NCBI RefSeq assembly: GCF_050876985.1
Contig: NZ_JBPAPP010000001.1
Source of the DNA: Halopseudomonas sp002296055
Lineage (GTDB): Bacteria > Pseudomonadota > Gammaproteobacteria > Pseudomonadales > Pseudomonadaceae
Length of the DNA stretch: 64,000 nt
Strand: one strand, 5' to 3'
Below, piece by piece: positions 55,655-63,633 of this stretch. How positions within the stretch are numbered: the stretch's first letter is position 1; every line of letters begins with the position of its first letter. Made by a program: the position numbers and the translations under genes. Below the pieces are notes generated by a model that was not told where the DNA came from, searched no databases, and was given only the letters and a program-made list of their open reading frames with translations.

Positions 55655-56598
55655 GCCGCTCCTCGCGTGCGCATCATGAGTGCCAGGAACCAGGCGCCGC
55701 AGACCAGATTGATCAGGATGCCGACGGTGGTGTGGTAGTTGAACAGGTGCTCCACCGCGAGCTGCGCGCAGATGAAGATGCCGATCGCCACCGCACAGCC
55801 GACCTGCAGGGTGGTTTGGTGATTGAAGGTGCGTGCCAGCGCATAGGCGGTGTTGGCCACGAAAATGCCCATGAACGCCGTGGGGCCGAGCAGGCTGGTG
55901 GACACCGCGACCAGGATGGCGATCAGCGCCAGGTACAGGCGCACCTTGCGCGGGTAGTCCACACCGAGGGAGGTGGCCTGGTCGCGGCCCAGTGACAGAA
56001 CATCCAGCGTGGGCAGCTGGCGGTAGAGCACTAGGCCCACGCCGCCAACCAGCAGCGCCGCCAGCAGCAGCTGCGCGGGGGCTGCGCGGCCAAAGCTCGC
56101 CTGGCTGTAGCCCAGCAGCACCGAGAATTCGCCGGGGCTGACGGCAAACTGTACAAACTGCGTTACGGTGCCGATGACCATCGTCAGGACCAGCCCCAGC
56201 AGTAACAGAAAGTAGATATCCTGCTGGCCATCACGCAGCAGCCAGCGCTGCATCGCCCAGGCGTACCCCAGCATCAGCAGCATGGAGAGCATCACGTTGG
56301 CGTTGGCATTCAGCAGCACCAGGCTTTGCGCGCCGAGGGTGAGCACCAGCAGCGATTGCAGCAGCAGATAGACCGCCTCGTAGCCCATGACGGCCGGGGT
56401 GAGGATGCGGTTGCTGGTAATGGTCTGGAACAGAATCGACGACCAGGCAATACACACCCCGCCAATCAGCATCGCAGCCAGGCGGCCCAGGCGTTTGGGG
56501 ATCACGTAGTCGACATCCAGTCCGGAATCGAACAGCAGGAAGGTCAACGCCAGACCGAGCACCGCGGCCCACGCGCCCCAGCGACGACTCAGCCCCAT
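55651..56598 (-). CDS. FecCD-family siderophore permease 2
   Basis: A 315-residue permease with about nine transmembrane helices, of the CeuC/YclO/FatC group (landmark TSNRILTPAVMGYEAVYLLL). ATG 56598 is preferred over GTG 56613 because GAGGG is then at good spacing. It overlaps the other permease gene by 10 bases. The conserved LLGPTAFMGIFVANTAYALAR segment near residue 210 faces the ATPase. It pairs with the next permease to form the channel. Confidence 0.88.
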   Translation of the reverse strand: MGLSRRWGAWAAVLGLALTFLLFDSGLDVDYVIPKRLGRLAAMLIGGVCIAWSSILFQTITSNRILTPAVMGYEAVYLLLQSLLVLTLGAQSLVLLNANANVMLSMLLMLGYAWAMQRWLLRDGQQDIYFLLLLGLVLTMVIGTVTQFVQFAVSPGEFSVLLGYSQASFGRAAPAQLLLAALLVGGVGLVLYRQLPTLDVLSLGRDQATSLGVDYPRKVRLYLALIAILVAVSTSLLGPTAFMGIFVANTAYALARTFNHQTTLQVGCAVAIGIFICAQLAVEHLFNYHTTVGILINLVCGAWFLALMMRTRGAA

Positions 56599-57539
56599 TG
56601 TCGCCCTCGCCACATAATGATCAGCAGAAACAGCACACCACCCACCGCGCCAGCGGTCAGGCCGATGGGTACCTCGAAGGGAAACACCAACAGCCGGCCC
56701 AGAATGTCGCAGGCCAGCAGCAGGCTGGCGCCGCCCAGTGCTACCAGCGGCAGCGTACGGCCGAGATTGTCGCCGTACAGCAGGGCAACCAGATTGGGGA
56801 TGACCAGGCCGATAAAGGGAATGCTGCCCACGGTTATAACCGTAGAGGCCACAGTAACGGCAATCAGCAGTAACCCGAGGGTGACCACCGCCTGATAGTT
56901 GAGCCCCAGGCTACCGGCCATGTCACGCCCCATCCCCACCACGGTAAACCGGTGGGCGTAGAGATAGGTGAGCAGCACCACCGGCAGAATCAGGTAGATC
57001 AGCTCGTACTGGCCCTGCACCACGCGTGAGAAGTCACCGAGCAGCCAGCCCTGCATGCTTTGCAGAATGTTGTTGTGGTAGGCGTAGAACTCGGCAATGG
57101 CACTGAGCACGCCGCCATACATAAGGCCAATGACCGGCACCAGCAGGGTGTTGCCTGCCTGCAGGCGGCGAATGAACGCAACAAACAGGGCGCTGGCAGC
57201 AAGGCTGAACGCCAGCGCCATCAGCATACGTGCGAGGCTGCCGTTGCCAGGCAGCTGAATGACTGCAACCAGAATGCCCAGCTTGGCCGCATCCAGACCG
57301 CCGCAGGTAGCCGGCTCGACAAACTTGTTGCGCACAATGTGCTGCAGGATCACCCCGCAGATCGAGAGGCCCACACCGCTCAGCACCAGCGCTGCCAGTC
57401 GCGGCAGTCGGCTGGCGCTGAGGGTCAGCCAGGCGTCTGGGTCCAGCGCCAGCAGCGCAGCCCAGGACAGCTGATTGGCGCCAACCAGCAGCGACAGGCA
57501 ACACAGCAGGGCAAACAGCAACGGCAGTGCCACAGGCAT
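56589..57539 (-). CDS. FecCD-family siderophore permease 1
   Basis: A 316-residue permease with about nine transmembrane helices, of the CeuB/YclN/FatD group. Landmarks are NKFVEPATCGGLDAAKLGIL and the GSIPFIGLVIPNLVALLYG motif that contacts the ATPase. It pairs with the preceding permease. Its start codon overlaps the stop of the upstream ABC exporter-like gene by one base (TAATG). Together with the binding protein and ATPase it forms a complete importer. Confidence 0.92.
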   Translation of the reverse strand: MPVALPLLFALLCCLSLLVGANQLSWAALLALDPDAWLTLSASRLPRLAALVLSGVGLSICGVILQHIVRNKFVEPATCGGLDAAKLGILVAVIQLPGNGSLARMLMALAFSLAASALFVAFIRRLQAGNTLLVPVIGLMYGGVLSAIAEFYAYHNNILQSMQGWLLGDFSRVVQGQYELIYLILPVVLLTYLYAHRFTVVGMGRDMAGSLGLNYQAVVTLGLLLIAVTVASTVITVGSIPFIGLVIPNLVALLYGDNLGRTLPLVALGGASLLLACDILGRLLVFPFEVPIGLTAGAVGGVLFLLIIMWRGRQWG

Positions 57540-59281
57540 TACGCGTCACCCTCGGTGATGCGCCAGCCCTTGGCCGCGCGGCGCTGGGCAAGAAAGTGCG
57601 CGTAACGGCCCGGCCGCTCAAGTAGCGCCGCAGGCGCGCCTTGCTCGACGATCTGGCCCTGCTCCAGGACCAGAATCTGGTCGGCCCCGGCAATAGTCGA
57701 GAGCTGGTGGGCAATGATGACCAGCGTGCGCTTGCCGCGCAGACGTTGCAGGGTATCGGCGATGATCGCCTGGTTCTCGGCATCCAGCGCGGCAGTTGCC
57801 TCATCGACCAGCAGGATGGGCGCGTCCTTGATCAGCGCGCGGGCAATGGCGATGCGCTGACGTTCGCCGCCGGACAAGCGTGTGCCGCCTTCGCCCACCT
57901 GCGTCGCCAGGGCGTCGGGCAGGCGTGAGATCACCTCATCCAGCCCGGCCAGATGCGCTGCCTCAAGCAGCTCGGCAGTGCTGGCCTCCGGGCGGCCAAT
58001 GGCAATGTTGTCGGCAATGCTGCCTGCGAACAGGTAGTTGTCCTGGAAAATCTGGCTGAACTGCGCGGCCAGCTCGTTGGCAGGGATGTGTCGTACATCG
58101 GCGCCACCAATCAGCACGCGCCCCGCGCTGACATCGAACGCGCGGGGCAGCAAGCGCAATAGTGTGCTTTTACCGGAACCGGAGGCACCAATCAGCGCGG
58201 TCATGCTGCCAGGTTCGATGCGCAGACTGACGTCGCGCAGTACCTCTGGGCCGTCCGGGGAGTACGCGAAACGTACATTCTGCAGGGCGATGGAGGCGTC
58301 CTGCGGGCGCTGTTGTGTGCTAGCGTTGGGGAGCGCCTGTGCCTGAAATAACGCCTGGATAGCATCAAGCTGGCTGCGGGCGCCGCGCAGCACTTCGCTG
58401 TAGCCGACCACATCGAGCAGGGCGTCGATATAGCGCGTGACCAGCACCAGGGCGACCACCAGAGCGACGGCCTGAGCGGGTGCCGTGCTGGGCAGAGCCA
58501 ACCAGACCGCGACCACCAGCAGGCCGGCAAACAGGGCCTGCACGGCCCAGCTGTTGAGTACGCTGGCGCTGGCCGACAGCCAGATCAGACGGCGCGCCGA
58601 CTGGCGCTGTTCTTCTGCATCGCGCTGCAGCAGGCGCAGGCTCTCGCCGTCGCCGTTAAAGGCCCGCAGCACCGGTTGCGCGCGGGCAAACTCCACCATG
58701 CGCTGGCTGGTGCGGGCAAAGCGTTGCTGGAATGCCGCATCGGCCCGTTTGGCGAGGCGCGCACTCAGCGCCATGAGTGGCACCAGCAGCGCCAGGCCGG
58801 CCAGTGCCGTCAGGCCCAGCGGCCAATGCAGCACCAGCAGCGTGGCCACCAGCACCAGCGGCACGATGATGCCGGTGATCACCGGTGTAAACACGTGCGC
58901 CGGCAGTTGCGCGACCGCCATCATGCCCTGGGTGACGGTATGACCCAGATGGGCCGTGTTGTGCGGCGAAAACCAGCCCGCCGGCAACTGGGCGATGTGT
59001 TCGCCCAGGCGTTGGCGTGCACCCTGGAGCAGGGCGACACCCACCTGTACGCCAGCGTGCTCAACATGGCGACGCGCCCACCAGCAGATAACCACACCGG
59101 CAAACAGGGCTAGCAGCCAGAATTGGGCCACCTGTCCGTTACCGTGCAGCAGGCTGCTGACCACCGGCACCAGCGCGGCAATAGTCAGGCCGCTGAGCGC
59201 GCCGTAGGCGCTGGCCATCCACAGATAGCGGCGCAGTTTGGGCGCATCGGGCCCCAACAGTCGTAGCAGGGTGCTCAGCAT
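57539..59281 (-). CDS. Exporter-fold ABC transporter, half 2 (YbtQ/PchI/IrtB-like)
   Basis: A 580-residue type IV ABC half-transporter. Six transmembrane helices (residues 1-315) precede an ATPase domain with Walker A GASGSGKST, signature LSGGERQ, Walker B ILLVDEATAALD and switch His in IIAHQLS. Half-transporters of the IrtAB/YbtPQ type, found beside siderophore loci, import or handle iron-siderophore in the inner membrane despite their exporter fold; true export is also possible. It overlaps the next half-transporter by 7 bases and is coupled to the FecCD permease. Confidence 0.88.
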   Translation of the reverse strand: MLSTLLRLLGPDAPKLRRYLWMASAYGALSGLTIAALVPVVSSLLHGNGQVAQFWLLALFAGVVICWWARRHVEHAGVQVGVALLQGARQRLGEHIAQLPAGWFSPHNTAHLGHTVTQGMMAVAQLPAHVFTPVITGIIVPLVLVATLLVLHWPLGLTALAGLALLVPLMALSARLAKRADAAFQQRFARTSQRMVEFARAQPVLRAFNGDGESLRLLQRDAEEQRQSARRLIWLSASASVLNSWAVQALFAGLLVVAVWLALPSTAPAQAVALVVALVLVTRYIDALLDVVGYSEVLRGARSQLDAIQALFQAQALPNASTQQRPQDASIALQNVRFAYSPDGPEVLRDVSLRIEPGSMTALIGASGSGKSTLLRLLPRAFDVSAGRVLIGGADVRHIPANELAAQFSQIFQDNYLFAGSIADNIAIGRPEASTAELLEAAHLAGLDEVISRLPDALATQVGEGGTRLSGGERQRIAIARALIKDAPILLVDEATAALDAENQAIIADTLQRLRGKRTLVIIAHQLSTIAGADQILVLEQGQIVEQGAPAALLERPGRYAHFLAQRRAAKGWRITEGDA

Positions 59282-61077
59282 GGCTGCACCTGCGCGCCGG
59301 TTACGTAGCCGCCACTGGCCCAGAGTCTGGCGTAGCGACCGTTGCTGTTCAGCAGTTGGTCGTGCGTGCCTTGTTCCACCAGTTGCCCGCCATCCAGTAC
59401 CAGTATCTGGTCGGCGTGCATCACGGTGTCCAGGCGGTGGGCGATGACCAGCAGGGTGCGGCCCCGCGCGAAGCGGGAGAGGGCGTTTTGCAGCGCTACT
59501 TCGTTGTCGGCATCGGCGGCGGCAGTGGCTTCATCGAGTACCAGAATGGGTGGGTCGAGCAGTAGCGCGCGTGCCACGCTGAGCCGTTGATACTCGCCGC
59601 CTGAGAGCTGTGCGTCTTCGCCTATGACCGAGTCGTATCCGCGCGGCAGTGCCAGGATGCGGCCGTGGATATTCGCGGCGCGGGCAGCACTTTCGATCTC
59701 GGCCTGGGTCGCGGTTGGCCGCCCGAGGGCGATGTTCTCGCGCACGCTGGCATGCAGCAGTTGAACCTCCTGCAGCACAAAACCGATCTGCCGGTAGAGC
59801 GCCGCGCTGTCCAGTTGCCGCAGATCCACGCCACCCAGGGTGATTTGGCCGGCCGACGGATCAAAGAAGCGCAGCAGCAATTGCGCCAAGGTCGATTTGC
59901 CCGCCCCTGATGGCCCCACCACCGCCGTAACAGTACCCGGCTGCAGGGTAAAACTGATATTGCTGAGCGCCTGATAGTCTTGCGCGTGGGCGTGGCTGAC
60001 GGCATTAAAGCGGATCTCGCTGCCCTCTGGCCGGTCTTGTTCGCTGGTGGGGGCAACGGGCAGCTGAGGGGTGTTCAGCAGCGCGGTTACCCGCTGGGCG
60101 GCCGCTGTTGCGCTGCCAAGGTCATGCATCAGTGTGTGCAGTAGCATCAGTGGTGCGCACAGGCCCGGGGCAACCAGTATGAACGGCAACAACTCCAGCG
60201 GGGTCAGCCAGCCAAGCTGGCAGAAAAGCGTACCGCCGATCAGTACCACACCCAGCACTGTGGCGGGTGCGATCATGGCATGGGCGTGCGCCATGGCCTT
60301 GACCAGTGGGCGTGTCAGCGCGCGGAAGGCGATGGCCAGCTCATCCACCGCTTCGCGGTAATTGCGGTGCGCGCGTCCGGTGGCGGCAAACGCCTTGAGC
60401 ACCGGCATGCCGTCAACAAATTCCACGGTGGCGCTGTTCAGCCGCCCCAGTCGTTGGGCAAAGTCCTGCATGCCGGCGCCCGTGCTGCGCATGGCATGGC
60501 GCAAAAACAGAAAGAAGCCAGGAAACGGCAGCAAGGCAATCAAGGCCATGCGCCAGTCGAGTATAAACAGATAAATAACCGAGATCAGAATGGCGCCGCC
60601 AGCGCGCCCGACCGAGGTATAGAAGTGCGCGGTCAGGCTGTGCAGGGTGGCGATGTCGTCCTGCATTGCTCGCTTTACCTCACCCGACGCGTGCTGACTG
60701 AACCAGCCCAGCGGCACCCGTGTCAGGTGTGTGGCGGTAGCCATACGCAGGTTGTGGGTCAGGTGGTTGTCCGCCAGGTGCGCCAGCAATTCGCCGCCCA
60801 GCACCAGCGCCATGCCTGCAAACATGCAGACAATGCTGATGGCAATGATGGCGGCGACCGAGTCGGTGGCGGCGGGCTGCATGGTGTTGTCGGCAACCGG
60901 CTCGGCCAGCAGGCGGCTGGCAACCTCGGCGATACCGGCCAAGGGCACCAGTGTCAGCGCTGCGCCGGTCGCAGCCAGCAGTGCGGCGAGGATCAGTTGG
61001 CGGCGAATAGGCGTTAGTACCTGGCTGATGGGCCCAGGTTGTTTACGCGTTTGGGCTGTTGATTCGGGGGAACTCAT
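59275..61077 (-). CDS. Exporter-fold ABC transporter, half 1 (YbtP/PchH/IrtA-like)
   Basis: A 600-residue half-transporter if started at ATG 61077 (MSSPESTAQTRKQ). An ATG at 61110 lies inside the probable operator and also lacks a ribosome site, so the start is uncertain. Six transmembrane helices precede an ATPase domain with Walker A GPSGAGKST, signature LSGGEYQ (a variant of LSGGQ), Walker B ILVLDEATAAAD and switch His in IAHRLD. Both halves look catalytically intact. It is the first gene of the leftward operon and is divergent from the TetR gene. No siderophore-reducing domain is fused to it, unlike IrtA. Confidence 0.85.
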   Translation of the reverse strand: MSSPESTAQTRKQPGPISQVLTPIRRQLILAALLAATGAALTLVPLAGIAEVASRLLAEPVADNTMQPAATDSVAAIIAISIVCMFAGMALVLGGELLAHLADNHLTHNLRMATATHLTRVPLGWFSQHASGEVKRAMQDDIATLHSLTAHFYTSVGRAGGAILISVIYLFILDWRMALIALLPFPGFFLFLRHAMRSTGAGMQDFAQRLGRLNSATVEFVDGMPVLKAFAATGRAHRNYREAVDELAIAFRALTRPLVKAMAHAHAMIAPATVLGVVLIGGTLFCQLGWLTPLELLPFILVAPGLCAPLMLLHTLMHDLGSATAAAQRVTALLNTPQLPVAPTSEQDRPEGSEIRFNAVSHAHAQDYQALSNISFTLQPGTVTAVVGPSGAGKSTLAQLLLRFFDPSAGQITLGGVDLRQLDSAALYRQIGFVLQEVQLLHASVRENIALGRPTATQAEIESAARAANIHGRILALPRGYDSVIGEDAQLSGGEYQRLSVARALLLDPPILVLDEATAAADADNEVALQNALSRFARGRTLLVIAHRLDTVMHADQILVLDGGQLVEQGTHDQLLNSNGRYARLWASGGYVTGAQVQPC

Positions 61078-61100
61078 GAGAAGCTTGGGCGTCCGACTGA

Positions 61101-61152
61101 TTAGTTGCATGACTGTAAACTAATTGCGAATTAATTGCATCACCTAAACTAA
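61101..61152. promoter_or_regulatory. Divergent operator region with direct repeats
   Basis: TAAACTAA occurs at 61116-61123 and 61145-61152; TTAGTTGCAT (61101-61110) is nearly repeated as TTAATTGCAT (61131-61140); AATTGC is repeated at 61122 and 61133. Spacings of about 11 and 29-30 bases fit helical phasing. It lies between the divergent ABC operon and TetR gene, so it probably contains the TetR operator. Confidence 0.5.
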
Positions 61153-61193
61153 ATCGGTCGCATCTATCCGCGACGATCAAACAGGGATTAGCT

Positions 61194-61811
61194 ATGCCAC
61201 CAGCCAGACAGCCAGCAACGCGTGGGCGCCCGCCGTCTATCACTCGGGAACGGATTATCGAAGCTGGCCTTGAAATGGGTCTGCCGAACATCACCTTCGT
61301 TGGTGTGGCGTCGGCTTTGGGGGTCACGCATATGGCTCTGTACAAGCATGTGCCGAGCCTGGAAGCGCTCAAGCATCTGATAGCCGAGGAAATATTCCAG
61401 CGCTGGCAGATTCCGCGCGCCACTGCGCCGGATCAACAAAGCCTGCAGGACTATCTGCTGGCTTTTTCTGCGTCTGCGCAAACCTTGGTGAAGAGCCATC
61501 CGGGGTTGATGCCCTATGTCATTCGTCGGCTTGCGGCCACTCAGCCGATGCTCGACAAAATCGACGAGCACCAGCGCCACATTGCGCAGGAGTACGGGCT
61601 CAGCAAGGAGCAGGCGCGCTGGTTGCTGGCAACCGTGGCATTTCATTGCCTGGCTGTAGCGGACGCCGTGTATTCAGTTGCAGGAAAGGAAGACACTCAG
61701 GAGGCGGCGCGCGGCGCGGAAATTGACGAGATGGAAGCGGAAATTACCCAGGGCATGCGCGCGTTGATAGTCGGCGCGTTGGCCTTGCTGGAGGAGGGGG
61801 CTACGCCCTGA
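61194..61811 (+). CDS. TetR-family regulator of the ABC/siderophore operon
   Basis: A 205-residue TetR regulator. The N-terminal helix-turn-helix spans about residues 18-60 (RERIIEAGLEMGLPNITFVG, VASALGVTHMALYKHVPSLE). A helical ligand/dimer domain follows. Divergent from the exporter-fold ABC genes, with a repeat-rich gap of 116 bases, so it likely controls that operon and itself. The effector is unknown. The 3' end is overlapped antisense by the run-on L36-B frame. Confidence 0.85.
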   Translation: MPPARQPATRGRPPSITRERIIEAGLEMGLPNITFVGVASALGVTHMALYKHVPSLEALKHLIAEEIFQRWQIPRATAPDQQSLQDYLLAFSASAQTLVKSHPGLMPYVIRRLAATQPMLDKIDEHQRHIAQEYGLSKEQARWLLATVAFHCLAVADAVYSVAGKEDTQEAARGAEIDEMEAEITQGMRALIVGALALLEEGATP

Positions 61812-61988
61812 GCGGTTGCGGCCTGGCTGGGCCAGGCCGTCGGATTTAGCGCTGGCCTTGCCGCCACCCTGGCGTGCCTTGAAGCGGGGGTTGGTCTTGC
61901 AGATGACGTAAATACGGCCGCGGCGTTTGACTATCTGGCAATCAGGATGGCGCAGTTTGGCTTCTTTCAGTGAGGACAGGACTTGCAT
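61674..61988 (-). CDS. rpmJ: Ribosomal protein L36 type B with run-on C-terminus
   Basis: Residues 1-40 (MQVLSSLKEAKLRHPDCQIV, KRRGRIYVICKTNPRFKARQ) match the zinc-independent L36 paralogue (YkgO). Normal YkgO ends after about 46-50 residues, but here the frame runs to residue 104 and overlaps the tetR 3' end antisense by 138 bases. A TAA in another frame at 61846-61848, and a hairpin at 61818-61839, lie where the gene should end. A one-base deletion, or a sequencing error, could explain the run-on. The zinc-ligand set of canonical L36 is incomplete, as in YkgO. It is divergent from L31-B around a Zur-like box. Confidence 0.8.
   Translation of the reverse strand: MQVLSSLKEAKLRHPDCQIVKRRGRIYVICKTNPRFKARQGGGKASAKSDGLAQPGRNRSGRSPLLQQGQRADYQRAHALGNFRFHLVNFRAARRLLSVFLSCN
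61818..61839. terminator. Hairpin between tetR and L36-B
   Basis: CGGCCTGG, CTGGG, CCAGGCCG: an 8-bp stem in the 3' region of tetR and inside the run-on L36-B frame. No long T-run is present, so it is a weak terminator candidate. Its presence argues that L36-B translation was meant to stop before it. Confidence 0.5.
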
Positions 61989-62003
61989 GACGATCTCAAT
62001 TTA

Positions 62004-62018
62004 TGTAATAACATAACA
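62004..62018. promoter_or_regulatory. Zur-like box between L36-B and L31-B
   Basis: On the minus strand TGTTATGTTATTACA agrees with the Zur pattern TGTTATANTATAACA at 12 of the 14 fixed positions. It overlaps the even palindrome TTATGTAATAACATAA (62001-62016). It sits 15 bases before the L36-B start and 56 before the L31-B start, so it could repress both when zinc is plentiful. Confidence 0.65.
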
Positions 62019-62074
62019 ATAACGCGAATCGTTCTCAGTCCGCAACTACCTCTATCTCACCTCAGGAGAGCTTA

Positions 62075-62329
62075 ATGCAAGCCAACATCCATCCTGCCTA
62101 TCGCCCGGTCCTGTTCCATGACACCTCTGCCAACGTGTTCTTTCTGATTGGCTCGACCGCAGAAACTGACCGGACGCATCTACACACCGACGGCAATACT
62201 TATCCCTATGTCACGCTGGATGTGTCCAGCGCCTCACATCCGATGTACACCGGGCAGCAGCGTCAGGCCAAGACGGAAGGGCGCATCGCGAGTTTCAACA
62301 AGCGCTTTGCCGGTTTTACCAGCAAGTAG
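62075..62329 (+). CDS. rpmE2: Ribosomal protein L31 type B (zinc-free paralogue)
   Basis: An 84-residue L31-B (YkgM type): MQANIHPAYRPVLFHDTSAN, YPYVTLDVSSASHPMYTG and GRIASFNKRFAGF match the family. It lacks the CxxC motif that binds zinc in housekeeping L31, so it can replace L31 when zinc is scarce and free ribosome-bound zinc. The ATG follows AGGAGAGC. Divergent from L36-B around a Zur-like box, as in other Zur-controlled ykgM/ykgO pairs. Confidence 0.93.
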   Translation: MQANIHPAYRPVLFHDTSANVFFLIGSTAETDRTHLHTDGNTYPYVTLDVSSASHPMYTGQQRQAKTEGRIASFNKRFAGFTSK

Positions 62330-62375
62330 CTTGTCTGGCGGGTTGTCTGATGCAACCCGCCTCACTGTTGATTGG

Positions 62376-63524
62376 CTACAGGTATTTCAACCAGCGGATA
62401 TCGCGCCGCCGTGCCTTGAGGCGGGCAAACCAGCGCACAGGTGGGTACAGGGCTACACTCAGTATCAGGGTACAAAGCCAAATCGCCCAGACGCTGTCGA
62501 AACCGAAGTACTGCCCCTGATTGGTGCCCCAGATACCGGCACTGGCCAAGTACAGCAACTTGAGCACATACAGGTGCAGTAGATAGAAGAACATGGGCGC
62601 GGCACCGAAGACGGCCAGCCAGGTGATCAGCCGGCTGCTGTCGATACGTTCAAACAGGCGTAGCAGCAGTAAACCGACGCCTAGCGTCAATGCCAGAAAC
62701 AGCAGTGAGGGTGGGTACTTGGTGATGTTGAGCAGACTCATCACCGTACGCAGTGTGGTCTCCTGCACAGCCCAGGGCGCCTCGCCATAGCTGTTCAGCA
62801 CGCGTAGCAGGACAAAGGCGCTCAGGGCAACAAGCGCACTTATCAGTAGCCAGCGTTGACGTTTGCTGGCACTGGTACTGCCGGTGAACCAAGGGCCCAT
62901 GGCGTAGCCTAGGGCGATGACGCCAATCCAGGGCAGCAGAGGATAAGAGGTCCGCAGGCGCAGCTGTTCGCCAACCTCTAGCCAGCCCCGGTCATGCAGG
63001 ATAGTCCAGGGGACGTAGGCCCAATGCTCGGCAGTGAAGTGCAGCACGTCCAGCAGGTTGTGGCCGGCGACCAGCACTAGCCCAAGGCCAATCAACAGCC
63101 AGCGCGGCAGCCAGACCAGTGCGGCCAGCGCTAGCATACTTAGGCCGATGGCCCAGATGACCTGGAGATAGATCACGGTTGGTGGAAGTTGAAAGGTCCA
63201 GGCAAAGTTGACCAGCGTGACTTCCAGTACCACCAGAAACAGCCCGCGCTTGAACAGGAAGCTTGATACCGCTGAGCGGCTGTCGTGTTTGGCGCCATAG
63301 AGGAACGCGGCAAGCCCCGTGAGCAGAACGAATACCGGAGCACACAGATGAGCGAGGGTACGGCTGAAAAACAGCGCAGGGTCGGTCTGGCTGACGTCCA
63401 TCGGGTCGCTGACTTGCATGTGCAGGTAAAAGGTCTCTCGCACGTGGTCGAGCAGCATGATGAGAATGACGAGCCCGCGCAGGGCATCGATGGACTGAAG
63501 GCGAGTGTTGTTAGGCGAATTCAT
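62376..63524 (-). CDS. DUF1624 membrane protein (HGSNAT-like)
   Basis: A 382-residue integral membrane protein with about ten hydrophobic segments. It begins RLQSIDALRGLVILIMLLDHVRETF, the hallmark of the DUF1624/heparan-alpha-glucosaminide N-acetyltransferase-like group; the His in LLDHVRE may be the acetyl-accepting or catalytic residue. A FFSRTLAHLCAPVFVLLTG segment follows. Such proteins may acylate cell-surface sugars; the substrate is unknown. It is convergent with L31-B and divergent from the TonB receptor, with a Zur-like box between, so it may be zinc-regulated. Confidence 0.85.
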   Translation of the reverse strand: MNSPNNTRLQSIDALRGLVILIMLLDHVRETFYLHMQVSDPMDVSQTDPALFFSRTLAHLCAPVFVLLTGLAAFLYGAKHDSRSAVSSFLFKRGLFLVVLEVTLVNFAWTFQLPPTVIYLQVIWAIGLSMLALAALVWLPRWLLIGLGLVLVAGHNLLDVLHFTAEHWAYVPWTILHDRGWLEVGEQLRLRTSYPLLPWIGVIALGYAMGPWFTGSTSASKRQRWLLISALVALSAFVLLRVLNSYGEAPWAVQETTLRTVMSLLNITKYPPSLLFLALTLGVGLLLLRLFERIDSSRLITWLAVFGAAPMFFYLLHLYVLKLLYLASAGIWGTNQGQYFGFDSVWAIWLCTLILSVALYPPVRWFARLKARRRDIRWLKYL

Positions 63525-63552
63525 TTTTTTGCGTCTAGGGGTGTCAAAAAAT

Positions 63553-63571
63553 AGCGTGATAGTATAACGTT
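63553..63571. promoter_or_regulatory. Zur-like box between DUF1624 and the TonB receptor
   Basis: AGCGTGATAGTATAACGTT is an imperfect 9-1-9 palindrome; the centre GTGATAGTATAAC differs from GTTATANTATAAC at one position. It lies 62 bases before the receptor start and 29 before the DUF1624 start. Confidence 0.55.
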
Positions 63572-63633
63572 TTGCCGCGTTCGCGGGCCAGCTCGCTTCT
63601 CCTCGTTTCAGCCAATTCGATCAAGGATACTCC

